Positions 5,522-5,606 of a stretch of 5,606 nucleotides of DNA are shown in pieces. Numbering within the stretch: the stretch's first letter is position 1; every line of letters starts with the position of its first letter. The notes beneath the pieces were generated by a model, which worked only from the letters and a program-made list of their open reading frames with translations, had not been told where the DNA came from and did not search any database. Source of the DNA: Synergistaceae bacterium (GTDB lineage Bacteria > Synergistota > Synergistia > Synergistales > Synergistaceae); assembly GCA_031273585.1 (NCBI GenBank), contig JAISRP010000083.1:1-5606 (forward strand), written 5' to 3'. Position numbers and translations under genes: made by a program.

Positions 5522-5587
5522 CCTTGGGGCTCCGCCCCAAACCCGGCCAGGAGGCAGTGCCTCCTGGACCTCCATCAAGTTTTTTTG
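5522..5587 (-). repeat. 66-bp dispersed repeat, copy C (inverted relative to copy A)
   Basis: The reverse complement of this segment equals 1185-1250 at 64 of 66 bases. It has the same two hairpins: TTGGGGC/GCCCCAA (5524-5530, 5534-5540) and CCAGGAGGCA/TGCCTCCTGG (5547-5556, 5558-5567). The T-run 5580-5586 leads into TTTTCGCCC-AAGA-GGGCGA at the window end, the start of an outer hairpin like that beside copy A. No + strand gene ends just before it, so a simple terminator role for a gene in this window does not explain it. Confidence 0.85.
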
Positions 5588-5606
5588 TTTTCGCCCAAGA
5601 GGGCGA

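Noticed and set aside
5522..5606. Copy C as a terminator for a gene in this window
   Set aside because: No + strand gene ends shortly before it, and on the - strand it lies upstream of the TRAP promoter. It could serve a gene beyond the window edge, which cannot be seen.
1..5606. A novel defence or mobile system
   Set aside because: All coding space is taken by Tat, TRAP and one U32-like gene plus a partial gene. No nuclease, helicase, reverse transcriptase, toxin or transposase signature is present.

Overview
The window is ordinary bacterial chromosome from a GC-rich anaerobe-like genome. Frequent ATA and AGG codons, a minimal TatA-TatC pair, a TRAP transporter and a U32-peptidase-like barrel protein would fit a Synergistota-type organism. 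That assignment is an inference of low to moderate confidence, because no taxonomic marker gene is present.

Layout. On the + strand, positions 1-1063 hold the last 41 codons of an unidentified gene with an acidic DDFPF tail, then tatA and tatC, closely packed as an operon. tatC has no usable start codon in its own frame ahead of its conserved N-terminal signature. The natural start (an ATG overlapping the tatA stop) is one base out of frame across a run of six Gs. Positions 1064-1253 separate convergent genes and carry several hairpins plus one copy of a 66-bp repeat. On the - strand, positions 1254-5369 carry, in transcription order, dctQ, dctM and dctP (a complete tripartite TRAP transporter), a structured 264-bp gap, and a gene for a U32-peptidase-like protein of unknown activity. 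A second copy of the 66-bp repeat, inverted and 64/66 identical, lies at 5522-5587 beyond the TRAP promoter.

Function. TatA and TatC would form a twin-arginine translocase for folded proteins. DctP would bind an organic anion (commonly a carboxylate) outside the cytoplasmic membrane and deliver it to the DctQ-DctM permease for ion-driven uptake. The U32-like protein may process the imported compound, but this rests only on position. A near-ideal promoter (TTGACA, 16 nt, TATAAT) precedes dctQ. A second good one (TTGACA, 17 nt, AATAAT) precedes the U32-like gene and lies inside a strong hairpin, so the gap looks like a terminator with an embedded promoter.

I see no CRISPR array, tRNA, rRNA, intact transposase or defence system. 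The points most worth checking are the tatC frame break, the inverted 66-bp repeats, the 117-bp MITE-like element behind dctP, and the TRAP-linked U32-like protein.
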